Source: Callaeas wilsoni (Eukaryota > Chordata > Aves > Passeriformes > Callaeidae). From it: DNA of 64,000 nt. Below are positions 53,201 to 64,000 of the stretch, piece after piece; within the stretch, counting starts at the first letter, position 1; each line of letters opens with the position of its first letter. Location: NCBI GenBank assembly GCA_013398955.1, contig VWPU01003076.1, positions 1-64,000 on the forward strand, written 5' to 3'. The position numbers were made by a program, and so were the translations under genes. The notes beneath the pieces were generated by a model. It saw only the letters and a program-made list of their open reading frames with translations. It was not told the DNA's origin and did not search any database.

Positions 53201-56200
53201 TAATCAAAACTCATATATCTGTGCCAAATGTAATTAGACTTAGGGAGAGTATTTAAATGGTAAGAACATAGGTCTCCCCTATGCCCAGCTGAAGTAAGTT
53301 TGTATAGCTTGCCTCAAAAAAGTGCTTTACTGGGCTATTGTGTTCCAGCAACTGTGCTTGAAGTCCTTGCAAAGAAGCCAGATGGAGAGGCAGCATGCTG
53401 AGAGGAACCCAGTGTAAGTAACATGAAGAAACAGATTGATTTATATCAAAGCAGACTACTAGGAGCATAAAGGGTTAATCACTGTTGAGCTAGTGGTGGG
53501 TCTTAGCAGGCTTGCTTCTGGCATAGCTTATGTTTGAAGATGCAAGAGATGGGAGGGATTTGTAAAGTTTGTGAAGCCATGCTCCTCTTAAGCGTTTAAC
53601 TTCACAATGAGAGTTTTTACTGAATGACTGAATCTCTTCAACATCAGGGAGGTTTCTATACTTTCATCTGCATAGGACTGAAGCCTGATGCTTTCTCACT
53701 TCTTTAAGCATCTGTGATTCAGCATATTTCTTGACAACGTACTTATTAGAGTAATTTTTCTTTGGGTACTTTGGGTTGATAATTAAAAAAAACCCTAAAG
53801 AGTAAAACTACACTGGATATTTTCTACTTTTGATACACTACATGTGAGAGTTTTCAGGTAATGCATCTCTTTCTTTTTGGATTGATGCCTGACTAGGGGA
53901 GATGTAAAATGGGTGACAGTGCACAGCCCTTTTATGGGAACTTTAGGACTGAATATGCATGTAGAGCATGACCTGAGATAGAGAGAAATTGTGCTGCATT
54001 CAGAAGGAAGAAATGGAATTGCTTAATAGAACATCTTTGTTCGTATTTTTAAGACTGAATACTTGACCAGTATTTCCCAGTTTTAGTGGGAAGTAGAAAT
54101 ACTGCCTGTGGAGCAATTGAGGGAGGTTGGGAGTGAAGTAGTTTGGACAGTGAAACTGTAGTGGGTTTTGCAAAAAAAAGTGGAGCTGATCAGACGAGTT
54201 CAGTTCTCATTTCAATTTAATTTTTATTGGAAAAAGACACTCCATGTTGCAACACAGCTCACTAGCCCAGAACAGCTTGTTTTCCTTATCCTGGTTTATC
54301 AGTGTGAATGTATTCTTTTAGCTTCATTCACCTTGTACCACAAATTTTTTCTTTGAAATGCATTTTCTTTCTGACTGCCTCACTCCTCATTATGTACTCG
54401 GCTCAAATTGTGCTCCTCAACAGTGATGCAAGGTCTTATTTTGAATCAGTTGTCATGTCCTTAATTTTCATAAGGACATGTGGGCTGACATACTTGATGT
54501 GACTATTTGATGATACAGTTATAAAGCAGAGAATTCATTCCAGCTTTAGAATAAATACACGATGGTAGATAGGTGGATTTATTGCTACTGAGGTTTTAAA
54601 AAATATTAGTATAATCCTTTCTGAGTAGGTGAGCTGTTAAAAGTCCATAGTACAGTATGGGAATAATTTTCTTCAAAGGAATGTATCTGATTCTATTCAC
54701 ATAGAAAATGAATAGCTTGAAAATATAGGAAAAAATTGTTTGAGAACAAATTGATTCCTGTATAACTGAAGGAGACTTTCACTCAAATTCCATCCCTGTT
54801 TCTATAGCATCTCTAAATCTACGTATAGAAGTCTATGGTAAGGATATTTTGATATTCTGTTCTATGTAGTTTTTAAACCATTCTCCTCTAATACTACTCT
54901 CTGTTCCTTTTTGTAAAGTTCATAGGCGTGAGGGGAGGAAATAGGGTTTCGTGAAAGCTGTTATCTCCTCAATTTTACAGTGCTTCTGTAGAAATTCATC
55001 ATACCTATGACATAAGCAGGCAGATTTTTTTTTTAAATGTATGGAAAAATAGATTGGAAGAAGTAAATGTTGTAGAACAGTATGCTCTTCATAGGTTGAT
55101 GTTTGCTGTTTTCTCTTTCAAAGTGCGTTTGTTGAGAAGGTATTATTTAATGTTGGGGGAGGGAGGCTTTTAGATAAGTTAACTATCCGTGCATTGTGAA
55201 TATTAACAGCAGAGACTGGTGGCAAGATGTATGCTGATTTAAAATTCTTCTCTAAGCCGCTTGTGTATGCTCTAAGGCTAACTTAACCTCCCTTGTACTT
55301 TAGTTACGGGGCACTCAGATACACTTGTTTTCACCGTTTTCATTTTTCGCTGTTTTCATTTTTTTCGCTTAAAAAAACGCACCTTCTGTTATCCCAGTGC
55401 TCCTGAGATCACTAACATTTGTTTTCAAGGGGCGTTGAGAGAAGGGTATGGCTGCAGCCTGAGTGCAGTATTAAGACAGTGGGCAGAGCATGAGATAGCG
55501 AGATACTCCAGATGTAACATGAATTCTGTTGGAATCTGCCTCAGGGATACAGCAACTGTGTTCCCTGCAACTCGCTGTCAAGCAAATTTGACTGATAAAA
55601 AAGGGGAACCAGCCAAACCCTGGTTATCCTGTTGTGTTTGCATGCCATGCAACATCAGCACATGTCCATATAGCTAGTAAGTATGAAGTAAATACCAATA
55701 GCGTGATGATTGTGGATGGGCATAACTGAGTGTAGAATAGAAGCAGCTCAAGTAAAATCATTTAAAATATCTCTAGTAGAATTTCAGCTGCCTTCTAGAT
55801 AGTTGCTTTAATGTTGTCCTGTGGACAGCAGTGTCTAATCTCATCTGATAAGATGCACAACCTGAACTTTCACAGTGTTCAGGTTTCCAGGAGGTCTTTC
55901 AAATAAGTATTAACAAGTTTGAATGGGTCTTGCTATTAGTTATTTATTTCAATTTGATGTAATCTTCTTACTGAATGATTGTAGCGTCTTTTTGACTGAA
56001 TTAACCACTTTGTAGGATTTGAATATGTAACATGTTATACATCTTCAGAACCAGCTTTGTGTTCCAAGGAAGTAGGATTTAATGTTTTCTGCTGGTTTCC
56101 TTGGACTTGAATGCTCTGCCTGGCAGGATGGGGAGGCAATTCCATTGAGGGTAGAAAGCCTCCTCATCTGCTGCAAATGCTTTTGCTTGAAGTGAGGTTT

Positions 56201-57786
56201 GAATGGGGACTATAAAACCCCTGTAGTTCTGGTACATGTTGCTGTCGAGAGAGTAGCACAGGAATGGAGCTTGCAAGCCTGGATACTTTCTGCAGTCCAT
56301 TTCTCTCATATTTCCCAGGCATCCAGAGCTGTTATCTCAAGGCTGTTAAAGGGTATATCCTTGCCTACTCTTCTTGGTTTACTGCAATATCAGTTAGAAT
56401 GTACAGGTTCCTGTCAAGTACACATTTTACATGCTCTTAGGTTATTTTGGTCCTTTGGAAGCAAAAGTGAGTCTTCAGATAGCGTCCAGAAATGCTTTGT
56501 TGATATATGTGTAGTTGTTTCTGTGAAGCAGGAGTTGGTCATCAACATGGAAATATTAAATCTTGTACTTCCATGTTGCTTCTTTGTAGTGTTAGCCGTA
56601 AAAAATGTCTTTTGCTGTGATAGAGTCACTTACCAGCAAAGGGGTACCTTTGCAAGAGAATGCTGGCAGGGCATTGCGATTAAGACTATGAGCTAATGGG
56701 GGCTAATATTGAAACTGTCGTAGCTCTCAAACATCATAGTTTTCTGAAGCTGGGATAGCATCTCAGTTACGAGTTGAAGACCTAGATGATACTGTGCTGG
56801 TCTGTACTATAGCGCTGTTTTAAAATTTCTTCTGAAACCCTGAAAGCTGTGAAAATGGAGCACAGCTTAATTGGAAATAATGACTTTAAATAAGACTGCG
56901 TGTTGTGGAATCCACTAGTCTATTCATTGTGGGAGTGACTTGAACAATCATAAAATTTCAGTACCTGGTTAAAAGGGAAAAAGAGGAGAGGATGGAAGAT
57001 GCAAAATTCTGTTTTGTTGGCTTAAGTGCTAATGTGTAGGGAGCTTAGTGCATGTATTGATTTTTTTTTTTTTTCCTTCTGTGGTTTAAAAGTTTGATGA
57101 ACTTTAGTTCAGGAAAAAGAGATTTAAAATGTGGTTGGTTACTTTGAAGTGTGAACCTGTTTTAAGAAAGAGCATGAATTTTGCCAGTAACTCACCTAAA
57201 GCTGTGATGGGATCATGTCGTCTTCGAATGCTTAGACTAATTTGGAATCTAGAACTAAACAATCTTTGGGATCCATCAGTCAATAAGCAGTTTGAGTATT
57301 TGCTTTTAGACTTACATGAAAAACTCTCAAAATTGTGTTTTTTTAGAAGTCAGCTGTTGTCAGTTGCTTCCTTTTTAAAAGAGTAATTTGTATTTAATTT
57401 TTAAATTCACCTTGTGAGGTATCTTAGAAGTTGTAAATACAAATATTTGTGATATGCCTGTGTTTGTGAAAGATGAATAGTAACAATGGTTAAATAAATA
57501 TTCTTTGTGACCCCAAAACCACTCAGTTTAGGAAATAGCTTAAGGCATGGGCTGTGAGTTAATCAAATACCTCAGTGTCTGTTGTGAACATGAATGAGTC
57601 TTAATATACTGAAGAAGCAGATTCAGAAATCAGTTGCATTTCTTGATGCATGTACACTTGAATGTATGTACACTTACAATGAGCTGCAGATTTGATTAAG
57701 GAAACCTTTAAAACAAACCCCAAAACAGTAACTAACCTGAAATATTAAATACATAGGGAAGTAAACATGAGATTCAAAATGCTTTG

Positions 57787-57913
57787 TAGGGAAGACAGTA
57801 CATTGCTGTGGGATTAACTGTAAGCAGAATGGGCTTTGCTGTGCAGCTTATAGGGAAGACAGTACATTGCTGTGGGATTAACTGTAAGCAGAATGGGCTT
57901 TGCTGTGCAGCTT
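57787..57913. repeat. Exact 64-base tandem duplication
   Basis: The unit starting TAGGGAAGACAGTACATTGC occurs at 57787-57850 and again from 57851, identical over 63 bases to 57913. It lies about 1 kb upstream of the exon acceptor. Perfect identity suggests a recent event or an assembly error. A 66-codon frame across it is a by-product of the duplication. Confidence 0.95.
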
Positions 57914-58952
57914 CATCAGTGTTTCTGGTGACCTTGACTCCTTCCTTTCAGTGGACAGAAAGGACGAAGGAGTCAGGTATGCTGGTGATGTGTAGATTTT
58001 CTGGCTGATAAGTCTCAGTACATGAACTATAAAAATATAAGACTTAGATGTGCTTGGCTTCCTAAAAAATTGTAGTGAGAATTAGGGTTTAAATGTTAAA
58101 GAAAAAAAATTTGAATGGTTTTTCAAAATGATGACACTGTGCCACTGCAGCACTTACAGGAGAAGGATGGTTGTAAAACTTCTTCTGCTTAGTATACTTG
58201 CATACCCTGCTTTTTTGTACATACTTTGTGTTTGCTCGCGTGCATTTTGTCTTGTTTTCGTGGATTTAATCGAATGTTGAGACATTATGGTGTATTGTCA
58301 AGACCAGGCAGGTAAAATATTGTGTGGGAATGATGACAGGAACTCAATCTGAAGAAAGAGGATCTGTATTTCCGCTTAGCTTCAAAGTCAGTGTAGATGA
58401 ATGCGCCTTTTATAAACAGGATAATTTAAATTTTTTCTCTGGCATTGGTAAATCTGTTTGTTATTACTTCCTTGGACTGGGCAGTGGTTTAGTTTGTTGA
58501 TAGTGCAGTGCCATCTAGTGACTGCTGACGTGAATGTGGGGAAAAATGGTCAAAGGAAAACGTTGGAGGAGCCAGTCACTATCTGGAGTAGGTTTTCAGA
58601 TCAGGTGGTTCACAACTGCAGAAAGGCTGCGTTATGGAAGATTGAGTAAGTTGAATTATGATCCCTTGTATCTTCAGAGGGGACCTCTGTGAAAAATGCT
58701 CTTTACGTGAGAGTGGTTGGAGGTGGTGTGAACTGCTCAAGAGGAGGATGGCTTTCTTACACAGCCAGACACAAATCTGGCGCTTGCGAAATTTTTCTTT
58801 TCAGTTAGAGAATTAGTTACCTTAAGATCTTTGGGATCTTTTTTTCCCAAATGTTGTCATAATCTTTAGTTGAAGATAGCTTATATTTTTCTTCCAATGA
58901 AAATAAGCATTTAAACAGTATAGGTATGTGTTTTTTTTCTCTTTCTTTGCAG

Positions 58953-59106
58953 CTTGATCACATATTATCACCCCCACCTATGCCTTTCCGAAAATCCAGC
59001 AGTCCTGAAGTGTCTTCTGGCCTTGGAAAGTCTCCTAAATTTAAGAGGCAGTTGAGTGAAGATGGGAGACAGCTCAGAAGAGGAAGCCTTGGAGGAGCTC
59101 TGACTG
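58953..59106 (+). CDS. MAST4: MAST4 coding exon 2 (partial gene, one exon)
   Basis: This is the only coding exon I can support. It is preceded by a pyrimidine tract and TTTGCAG (acceptor AG at 58951-58952) and followed by GTGAGT at 59107. It encodes 51 residues plus one base, entering in phase 0 and leaving in phase 1, and starts LDHILSPPPMPFRKSSSPEV. I recognise this as the N-terminal segment of MAST4, a microtubule-associated serine/threonine kinase with DUF1908, kinase and PDZ domains encoded further downstream. The MAST2 counterpart is clearly more different (as I recall it). Basic residues precede two serines (RQLS at 32-35, RRGS at 42-45), fitting basophilic-kinase or 14-3-3-type sites; this is inference. 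Exon 1 and the following exons are outside the window, so no start or stop is annotated. Confidence 0.92.
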
Positions 59107-59906
59107 GTGAGTTTGGGACATGTGTAATGTCACCTGGACATTTAGCACTTGTGGAGCTGATGGCACCTTGCCCTCTGGTGTCTGCCTTGCGGCTGAACTC
59201 TTTGGGGAAGGTGTGAGCTCCACCTGGACTTTCCATAAGTCTCTTCCAGTTCCCTGACTGTTAGTGAGATGAGTCATGTTTGGCATTCTGCCTCTGTGGG
59301 CTGCTGATAGGTGCCCAAGCACAGCCTGAAAATGACCCCTATCTTGAGATTCGCCTGACTGTGGCATTTATCTTGCTGACTCATGTGCATCTATCCATGG
59401 GGTCATGTATATCTTGTTTCCTCAAGGAGCTGAAGTGCACAGGTGGTCCCTTTAGACTTGATTTAATTAAAGAAAATGCAATTTGGCCTCATGTGGTGGA
59501 ATACTCACAGGGGAGGAACAGCATTACCAACTAGCCACAAGCTGTGGAGTGCAGCTGCAGCTTCTCCTCTGTGAAGCCATACAGAGGTAGCAGGATGCTT
59601 GAGGAGGGCTCAGGCCCTCCCTGCCTGGGTAGCATCTTCTAGATACTAGATGCTGGTAATTGTGACTGTGTGCTGGGACCTCTGTGGCAGTGATGGTCAC
59701 TGAAGAGTGATTGGTTTTGATTATGGAGCAAATTGAATATAAAAAATAGGGACTTGGTGTATTTAAAGAAAAATAATTTTAAAATTCACTAGAATTTGAA
59801 TTAAGTATGTTCCTAAAGTGCATAATGGCTGATAGTTAGAGGAATTTGTTGTACTTGGTGAGAGAGACAATAGATTTCAGTAAATTTACTGGAAGATAGA
59901 AATTTC
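59107..59906 (+). other. Start of MAST4 intron 2
   Basis: The donor GTGAGT opens the intron. The sequence has no further exon, and open frames overlapping the exon on the - strand are shadows. Moderate G+C up to about 59650, then AT-rich. Confidence 0.7.
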
Positions 59907-60240
59907 ACAGAATAAGAGAACATGCTGAGTTGGAAGGGACCCACAAGGATCCTGAAGTTCAGCTCCTGGCCCTGGGCAGCATTATCCCCAGGAGTCACAC
60001 CATGTGCCCGAGAGCATTGTCCAAACACATCCTGAACTGTGTCAGGATTGGTGCTGTGACCACTTCCCTGAGGAAGCCTGTTCCAGTGCCTGACCTCCCC
60101 TGAGTGAAGAACCTTTTCCTGATATCCAGCCTAAACCTCCCCTGTTTCAGCTTCAGGCCATTCCCTCGGGTCCTGTCACTGCTCACCAGAGATAAGAGAT
60201 CAGTGCCTGCCCCTCCATTTCCCCTCATGAGGAAGTTGTT
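59907..60240 (-). mobile_element. CR1 LINE 3' fragment, reverse orientation
   Basis: The + strand begins CACAGAATAAGAGAACATGC and TTGGAAGGGACCCACAAGG, the complement of a CR1 3' end. It continues through GAAGCCTGTTCCAGTGCCTG, GAAGAACCTTTTCCTGATAT and CGGGTCCTGTCACTGCTCAC, the complement of the C-terminal RT region. About 334 bp remain. The element is antisense to MAST4 and about 800 bp after the exon 2 donor. Two open frames on the - strand (59813-60028, 59995-60228) are partly remnants of its coding sequence. Confidence 0.92.
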
Positions 60241-63200
60241 TTATCTGTCCAAGTGATGTCGATTGATATTAGAATCGAGTACATGAAATTCAGGTTAGAG
60301 GAAGCTGAAGTGATGTTTGCTTGAAATAGAGCTGTCCTGTGTCTCTAAATTCTGTGAATTGTTCAGAGTCGTTTTCACTTGGAGATGAAAAATGGTTCCA
60401 CAGTGGATAGAGCTGACTCTTCTACAGTAAGTGTCTGAAAAGTACTTCTGGTGTATTTGCTTTTCTCATTTCTCTCCTACCCATTTCCCTAAAATTTCCC
60501 TGGAAGTAGTTCCAAGAAGCTATAGCAATACCTGTCTTCGCATTCACCACCTTAAAATCACCTCCAAGGCTTCTGGTAAATGACAAATAATTTTGTCCTG
60601 AGGAACCTAAAAAACTTAAAAATTAAACTGTCTCGCACTTTATGTGAAGGAAAAACATATGCTACTACAGGAATTTCTTGTATCATATCATTATATAATT
60701 GTTGCTCTGATTTTTGGTGTCACTAGGGTAAGATGGTTATTTCCCTTGCAACTTCGTTTTCATCATGAGTTGTTGGGACGCTTTCAGAAACAGTGTAAGA
60801 GTATTTGTGGTCCATATGGGCTTTCATGAAAAATAAGTGACCTGCAGCAGGCAAGTGTCAATTTTGGTCAACATTTCAGTAAACTCTCTGGCAACTCTGG
60901 ACTGTTACAGCTCTGAAAGCTTGGAGTGTAAACCAAACTACTGTTTTACTGAGACTGAAAACTGCCAGCACAGTTATTTTTTCAGCAAGAGCTGGTGTGG
61001 TTTTTTAATTTTGTGTTTGTCTAACTTTAAAGTGGAGTGGTGGTCTTTAAGAATTGATCTTTGCCATATAAGCTGTGCAGATAAAGAGGAAGAAAACAGT
61101 CTAATCAAAAACAAACGTAGCAATTGTGCTCTGCTGCCATAGTCTCTAATCTTTATCTCTATGCTTGAGTTATTGCTTGAGGCCTTTATAAAGGGAAATG
61201 GATATGCTTTTTGTCTGCATGCAATATGTTGTGCAGGGTTTCATGTCAGGATTTGAGAATATAGTGTGCAATGATGTTAAACTGCTTTATTACCAATGCA
61301 CTTTAAATGAACCTGAATACCCTAGGGCTTTGGCATCTTAAAATAATTTAAATACCTTAACAGCTTTCATGATACTGATTAAATTAATCAAACTCATTCT
61401 GATGACAGAAAGTTCTTTATATTCTCTAGGGATTTTTTTAAAAGTGTTTTAAAGAAACCACTGCAGATAGAGAACTGATTCCTAGAGTTGTTTCAAAGGT
61501 TCAGTAATCTGAAGTTAATAATTTCAGTGTTGCTTTGGTCATGTATTTACATTCCTTTTTTAACATGCTGAAGTTTTAGGTTTTTTTAGATTTCTTTAAT
61601 GCTTAAGAGTGGGTTGCTGCTCTGGTTTGAAACTACAAGAATCACAATGTCATTGAAAAAAAAAGGAAGAAGTGGAGCACAAGAAATCCTTCTTTTAAAA
61701 TGGTGAGCTGACTTGTGCTTGGTAAGGGATTACTTCTATGCTCACACATTCCCTCCCAAGTTTATTTAAGTCTTAATGTTTTTGAAAAAATATTTTTGGT
61801 CCATAAAGGGGGGAAAAATATTTGCAGGCTTGTAATTGGAGAAAGTACTTGATCTTTAATATTACTATTAGTGGTTACTGTCTTCCTTTATTCTTCTATT
61901 TTGTTACTTTTAATATGCCTTTCAGTGCTAGTTTAACAGTGGGTATCAGTTCATTGGAAAATAGTTTGGAAAAGTATCTTCGAAATTATTTACAGTTCAG
62001 TCTCTGCCTCTGTTGTTAAAAAATGTGCAACTCCTCAAATACAGTAGGTGGGAGTAAGTGAAGCAAGAGACAAGACTCATAGCTTACAAATTTGCAGAAT
62101 ATTCTTACATTGATGTATGTTGCTCACTCCAAATGTTAGAAAAATGAATTGCACTTTGTATGTTACTTTCCCTTTCCTTTGCCTGTTAAAAACACAGTAT
62201 TATTGAGCCATAGAGCATAAGCAGTATTAACAATGAAAACAAAACAAAATTTATTTGTTTATATAAAACACGATAGTTCAATTCCTGTAGGGCTGAATAC
62301 TAATAGAGGTAAATAGATAGGGGTTTTATCTCTGGGAATAGATCCCAAACGAATGAGCTTTACAGGAAGGAATAATGTTAGCAGAACATATGAGAAGAAA
62401 TAAAATCTATATTGTTGCAATATATTGAATGAGACTTAAAAAATCTGAAAGATTACAGTTACCGAGGAGCTACTATACTGAATTGACTGAGGTAAATTAC
62501 AAAACTTTTTATATATGAATATGAGAAAAATGGAGAATGATGTACTGGGTCTTTCCAGTGGGAAATCAACACAAGGGAGAAGAGGGTTGGAAACCTGCAG
62601 AGGTGAGATAGAAACTGAAATTATTTTTGACACAACTTCAGAGAAACTAGAGCCAAATTTTTTCCCCTGAGTTAAACAGTTTTAAGCAATCCAGCAATCA
62701 CGTGTTTTCAGTGACAAACAAAGAATGCTTTTCAAAGTAGAAGAAAAATGAAATCAATGTTTTTCAGAATAAATATAGTATTGCATTCTCTTGAAAATTG
62801 CTACACAGCCACTGATTAAAGTTTGTCCAATAAAAGAAATGAATACTGGTTCCTGGAGACAACATGCTACTATCTTTTGGAAAAAACCTCTTCAATATAA
62901 TTGTTGCAACAGTATTGTTTTCCTTAATCTTCACTGCCAGGGAGAAAGACTTCTGGAAAAACAGAGACTGAGTTTGGAATATAAAGAGTGTATAGCATGT
63001 GGCCTGCTATTAGTTTAGCAAATCTCCCTTAACTGTTCTTGTTGTGAAGTGCTAACAGTCCTATTTCATAGAAAGACAAGATGAAAAATAGTATTTCTTA
63101 GGTGTGGTTGCTAAACATAAGCATTCATGAGATAAAACAATCTCAGAGTAAAAGAACTTGAATGTAATTTATGACCAATTCATCTTTTAATTTAAAAGGT

Positions 63201-64000
63201 CATGTTTCCAACAGGTTATAAAGTTTTGGGTAACAGAGTCACACTAAAATCAGTATTTGCCTTTTTCTCTTCTGCTGTGTCCTAACTTCTCTGCTGCTCC
63301 AGATTCTCCCTTCCCTGAATGAACACATGCCCATAACAGTGCTTACCACAACCTTTGTCTGGGAAGTAAGCTGGATCTTTAGAAGTTCTGCTTGTGCCAC
63401 AGAAAGTGTAAAACACATTCCTTGCACAGGTTGTTGAACTGCAGGATAAGCCCTGTCACAAAGCTGAGCTGTAGCTGCTTGTTTCGTACCCTAGGACAGA
63501 GACAGAGGGAAAAGAGGATTGCTTCAGAGGGATGCTGGTGCCCTCTGGGTGCAGGGGCGTTGGAGGCGTGCTAGACAGAATTGAGAGGAAAGTATGGGTA
63601 GGTGAGATCAGCTCTGTTATCCTTGATACAATAGACATCTGCTTAATTCACATGTGTTTAAATGCCTTTTGCTGTAGCCTTAGATTGCCTTCTTAAGGAT
63701 TCCTAATGGTGCATAGACTGGGACTTTAAAACTTATTTTGAATCAGGAGAAAAGATGTTTAATTAAAAAGCTGCTTTTCTGTGGTGGCTGGTTTTCTTTA
63801 TCTCCACAACTTCAAAGGGCTGTCTATAGTCAGAGGGTTTTTGGCTTAAATTTTCTACAGATTTTAGTTTGCTGTGTTCAGAGATGCCTAAATAGAATCC
63901 ATAGCAGAAGGTAATGTGAAAGGATGAGAAACTAAATGAGCTTTTACTGTGGAGAGGGTTAACCTGGCGAATCAGTTGGACAAGGAAAACAAATTGTCCT
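60241..64000 (+). other. MAST4 intron 2, no gene seen
   Basis: AT-rich intron to the window edge. I searched for the expected next MAST4 exon (starting with the second and third bases of a Gly codon) and did not recognise it. Short open frames here have no support, and no repeat family was recognised. Confidence 0.6.

Larger units (their letters stand above)
45681..58952 (+). other. Intron 1 of MAST4, last segment
   Basis: AT-rich intron. It contains the short tandem duplications at 47174, 49464 and 57787 and the near-palindrome at 50282, listed separately, and a T run at about 57060-57074. A patch at about 50050-50900 has somewhat higher G+C than its surroundings but no gene I recognise. 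The longest open frame of the window (56199-56696, 165 codons) lies here without domain or splice support. Confidence 0.6.

Noticed and set aside
56199..56696. 165-codon open frame on the + strand, the longest complete frame outside the repeats except for CR1 shadows
   Set aside because: No recognisable domain, no splice or promoter context. At this base composition roughly one frame this long is expected by chance in 64 kb on six frames.

Overview
This is bird nuclear DNA with almost no coding sequence. The repeats identify the clade: at least five CR1 LINE pieces, some with the ATTCTGT-type 3' end typical of amniote and avian CR1, plus an LTR that looks like an avian ERVL-type element. Codons, introns and repeats are all vertebrate. 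There are no bacterial operons, tRNA or rRNA genes, or CRISPR arrays. The gene is recognisable from one exon and is very probably MAST4 (microtubule-associated serine/threonine kinase 4), transcribed on the + strand. Human MAST4 lies on 5q, a block that is on the Z chromosome in chicken, so a Z-linked avian origin is the natural inference. It is not proven by the sequence.

Layout. Positions 1-181 are very CpG-rich and look like the downstream part of a CpG island, presumably that of the MAST4 promoter and exon 1, which would lie just before the window. From about 182 to 58952 the window is the long first intron. The only coding segment I can support is 58953-59106 (51 codons plus one base), with good splice sites on both sides. 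From 59107 to the end is the next intron; the following exon is not reached.

Repeats inside the introns. CR1 pieces lie at about 2503-2760 (-, old), 8886-8996 (+), 26178-26244 (-), 32611-34501 (+, about 1.9 kb with broken reverse-transcriptase coding) and 59907-60240 (-). A nearly full-length LTR lies at 16830-17742 on the - strand, possibly with a short internal leader at 16621-16829. A probable LTR-derived fragment lies at about 45515-45680. There are also tandem duplications, microsatellites and several perfect hairpins.

Most notable points. (1) A 373-bp near-identical direct duplication inside the large CR1 has a single N between the copies, almost certainly an assembly artefact. (2) An A+C-rich block near 36.1-36.3 kb has exon-like splice borders and a canonical G-quadruplex motif on the opposite strand. 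(3) An exact 64-bp tandem duplication lies at 57787-57913. I found no convincing new biological system. The open reading frames scattered through the intron, up to 165 aa, are about what chance gives in 64 kb of AT-rich DNA.
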